DNA of 64,000 nucleotides from Ruminiclostridium sp. (GTDB lineage: Bacteria; Bacillota; Clostridia; Oscillospirales; Ruminococcaceae), in assembly GCA_017625405.1 (NCBI GenBank), contig JAGALB010000060.1:62001-126000 (forward strand). Direction: 5' to 3'. Below the pieces are notes generated by a model. The model saw nothing but the letters and a program-made list of their open reading frames with translations. It made no database searches and had not been told where the DNA came from. Both the position numbers and the translations under genes were made by a program. How positions within the stretch are numbered: the first letter of the stretch is position 1; each line of letters begins with the position of its first letter. Shown here one piece after another: positions 62,166 through 64,000 of the stretch.

Positions 62166-63446
62166 ATGAACATTTTAGTAGTAGGCGGCGGCGGACGTGA
62201 ACACGCAATTATTGCCGCACTTGCAAAGTCATCAAAGGTTGACAAAATCTATGCCGCACCCGGCAACGGCGGTATCTCCGCACTTGCGGAATGCCACCCC
62301 GTAAAGGCTACCGATATTGACGGCATGGTGGAGCTTGCAAAGAAGCTTCAGCCCGACTATGTATTTGTAGCACCCGATGACCCGCTGGTTCTCGGTATGG
62401 TAGACAAGCTGAACGAAAACGGCTTCAAGACCTTCGGTCCCCGTGCAAATGCCGCAATCTTAGAGGGCAGCAAGGTGTTCTCCAAGGCTCTTATGAAGAA
62501 GTACAACATCCCCACAGCAGCTTACGAAACCTTTACAGATTCCGAAAAGGCAATCGCTTACGTCAAGGAACAGAACAGCTACCCTGCTGTTATCAAGTGC
62601 GACGGTCTTGCTCTCGGCAAGGGCGTTATCATCGCCAAGGATTTCGATGAAGCCAAGGAAGCTATCGAAAGCATGCTTCTCGGCGGAAAGTTCGGCAAGA
62701 GCGGCAGCGAAATCGTAATCGAAGAATTCATGACAGGTCCCGAAGTTACCGTTCTCGCCTTCACAGACGGCGTTACAGTAAAGCCTATGGTTTCCTCTAT
62801 GGACCACAAGCGTGCCTACGACAATGACGAGGGCCTCAACACAGGCGGTATGGGTACTATTGCTCCCAACCCCCTTTATACAGAAGCAATTGCCGCTGAA
62901 TGCATGGAAAACATCTTCATGCCTACTATCAAGGCAATGGCAGCAGAAGGACGTCCTTTCAAGGGCTGCCTTTATTTCGGACTTATGCTCACTCCCAAGG
63001 GCGCAAGAGTAATTGAGTATAACTGCCGTTTCGGCGACCCCGAAACACAGGTTGTTCTTCCTCTCCTTGATACCGATTTAATGGAAATTATCGAAGCTAT
63101 CTGGGAAGAAAAGCTCTGCGACCTTGACATAAAGTGGAAGAAGGAAGCCTGCGCATGCGTAGTTATGGCAAGCGGCGGCTATCCTGAAAAGTATCCCACA
63201 GGCTTAGAAATCAGCGGCTTCAACGCAGACGGTCAGCTTGACAGCGGCGAAGCATTCGTATACCACGCAGGTACAAAGCTTGAAGACGGCAAGTACCTTA
63301 CAGCAGGCGGACGTGTTCTCGGTATCACAGCTACCGCAGATACCCTTCAGAACGCTCTGGACAAGTCCTATGCCGCTGTAAATAAAATCAGCTTTGAAAA
63401 CGCACACTACCGTAAGGATATCGGCAAGAGAGCGCTTAACGGCTGA
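62166..63446 (+). CDS. purD: Phosphoribosylamine-glycine ligase PurD
   Basis: ATP-grasp enzyme joining glycine to phosphoribosylamine (426 residues). VVGGGGREHAIIAALAKSSK (GREHA signature), PAVIKCDGLALGKGVIIAKD, GLNTGGMGTIAPNPLY and VIEYNCRFGDPETQVVLPLL are hallmarks. The last pur gene here, separated from the others by 3.9 kb. Confidence 0.97.
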   Translation: MNILVVGGGGREHAIIAALAKSSKVDKIYAAPGNGGISALAECHPVKATDIDGMVELAKKLQPDYVFVAPDDPLVLGMVDKLNENGFKTFGPRANAAILEGSKVFSKALMKKYNIPTAAYETFTDSEKAIAYVKEQNSYPAVIKCDGLALGKGVIIAKDFDEAKEAIESMLLGGKFGKSGSEIVIEEFMTGPEVTVLAFTDGVTVKPMVSSMDHKRAYDNDEGLNTGGMGTIAPNPLYTEAIAAECMENIFMPTIKAMAAEGRPFKGCLYFGLMLTPKGARVIEYNCRFGDPETQVVLPLLDTDLMEIIEAIWEEKLCDLDIKWKKEACACVVMASGGYPEKYPTGLEISGFNADGQLDSGEAFVYHAGTKLEDGKYLTAGGRVLGITATADTLQNALDKSYAAVNKISFENAHYRKDIGKRALNG

Positions 63447-63459
63447 TAACCAAAGCACA

Positions 63460-63517
63460 CAGCGAGTTCGTAACCATCCTCGCTTTTGCATTATGCAATA
63501 AATCAAAACTAAGGAGT
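63460..63517 (+). promoter_or_regulatory. Probable preQ1-I riboswitch ahead of queT
   Basis: GCGAG (63462-63466) and CTCGC (63479-63483) form P1; the loop TTCGTAACCATC resembles preQ1-I L1; and the A-rich tail AAACTAAGGAG (63506-63516) includes the Shine-Dalgarno, as in translationally acting preQ1-I switches. An extra hairpin TTGCA/TGCAA (63487-63499) lies in the connecting loop. It directly precedes a queuosine-precursor transporter gene, the usual target. Confidence 0.75.
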
Positions 63518-63527
63518 AAAATTTAAT

Positions 63528-64000
63528 ATGAAACGAAACAACAAGGCATTATTCATCACCCATGCCGCAATTATTGCAGCACTTTACGTAGTTTTAACCT
63601 ATTTTGCGTCCATGCTGGGGCTTTCAAACGGGGCAATCCAGATACGCTTTTCCGAAGCGCTTACCATTCTCCCCTATTTCACCCCTGCCGCAATCCCGGG
63701 ACTGTTTATCGGCTGTATCATTTCCAATCTTCTTGCAGGCGCAATCGTCTGGGATGTGGTTTTCGGCAGTCTTGCAACGCTTATCGGTGCAGTGTTCACA
63801 TACCTGCTCAGAAAAAAGACCAGATGGCTTGCACCTCTTCCGCCCATAGCCGCAAACACGATAATAGTTCCGCTGGTGCTTACATACGCTTACGGCGTGC
63901 CTGACGGACTGCCGTATCTCGCCCTTACAGTGGGAATCGGAGAGGTTATTTCATGCGGAATTCTGGGGATGTTGCTTCTTAAATGCCTTGAAAAGCACAG
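63528..64000 (+). CDS. queT: QueT-family queuosine precursor transporter (C-terminus outside window)
   Basis: The gene runs off the right edge (157 codons seen). Hydrophobic, about five segments: ALFITHAAIIAALYVVLTYF, IRFSEALTILPYFTPAAIPG and LFIGCIISNLLAGAIVWDVV are characteristic of the QueT ECF-type substrate-binding family. It would import queuine precursors for tRNA modification; the ECF energising module is elsewhere. Regulation by the upstream preQ1 switch fits. Confidence 0.9.
   Translation, partial: MKRNNKALFITHAAIIAALYVVLTYFASMLGLSNGAIQIRFSEALTILPYFTPAAIPGLFIGCIISNLLAGAIVWDVVFGSLATLIGAVFTYLLRKKTRWLAPLPPIAANTIIVPLVLTYAYGVPDGLPYLALTVGIGEVISCGILGMLLLKCLEKH

Overview
The window looks like a chromosomal segment from a Gram-positive, anaerobic, fibre-degrading gut or rumen Clostridia bacterium, most likely Ruminococcus or a close relative in Oscillospiraceae. 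The grounds are a dockerin-bearing secreted protein, a mannanase and a second GH5 enzyme, lipoproteins with Thr-rich tethers, a V/A-type ATPase, a clostridial S10-spc-alpha cluster with a KOW protein after map, rubrerythrin, and a Cys-less PurF variant that I recall from Clostridia and Bacteroidota. The genus is inference; no rRNA is present. I saw no tRNA, rRNA, CRISPR array, prophage or insertion sequence.

Layout. 1-1105: left-truncated secreted dockerin protein (minus). 1248-3063: PH-domain protein and AI-2E family permease with a consensus promoter. 3203-11780: nine-gene V/A-type ATPase operon (minus; H-C-I-K-F-E-A-B-D). 11961-12317: MazF-type toxin without an adjacent antitoxin. 12489-14305 (plus): SGNH esterase-like lipoprotein and MscL. 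14352-17179 (minus): beta-mannanase lipoprotein and a second GH5 enzyme, apparently split from one another by a one-base frame change in a homopolymer. 17254-32996 (minus): complete S10-spc-alpha ribosomal cluster (S10 to L17, including SecY, Adk, Map, a KOW protein, IF-1 and RpoA), read from a strong promoter at 33301-33329 through a long, apparently structured leader.

33455-36854 (minus): small lipoprotein, HPr, then alpha/beta hydrolase-RimM-TrmD. 36966-43859 (minus): nine tightly packed genes beginning with a PadR regulator and a DUF1700/DUF4097 pair, followed by two flavodoxin-like proteins, a transglutaminase-like protein, a CAAX-protease-like membrane protein and two membrane-anchored alpha/beta hydrolases. 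The promoter is covered by palindromic operators and the unit ends at a hairpin terminator. 44096-50778: a lone sugar-binding lipoprotein, an unknown protein, rubrerythrin (plus), and a sugar ABC operon (binding protein plus two permeases, no ATPase).

51431-63446 (plus): purine biosynthesis genes purE, purF, purM, purN, a PurO-type IMP cyclohydrolase, a stand-alone AICAR transformylase and purD. They are interrupted by a roughly 102-bp tandem repeat array after purF, a 120-bp inverted-repeat element after the transformylase, and a block of membrane, lipoprotein and M50-protease genes before purD. 63528-64000: start of a QueT-type queuosine-precursor transporter behind a probable preQ1 riboswitch.

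The observations most worth following are the split GH5 pair, the PadR-controlled nine-gene envelope-type operon, the Cys-less PurF with split PurH activities, the tandem repeat inside the pur operon with a reversed copy 6 kb away, the purE leader, the S10 leader, and the preQ1 candidate with an extra hairpin.
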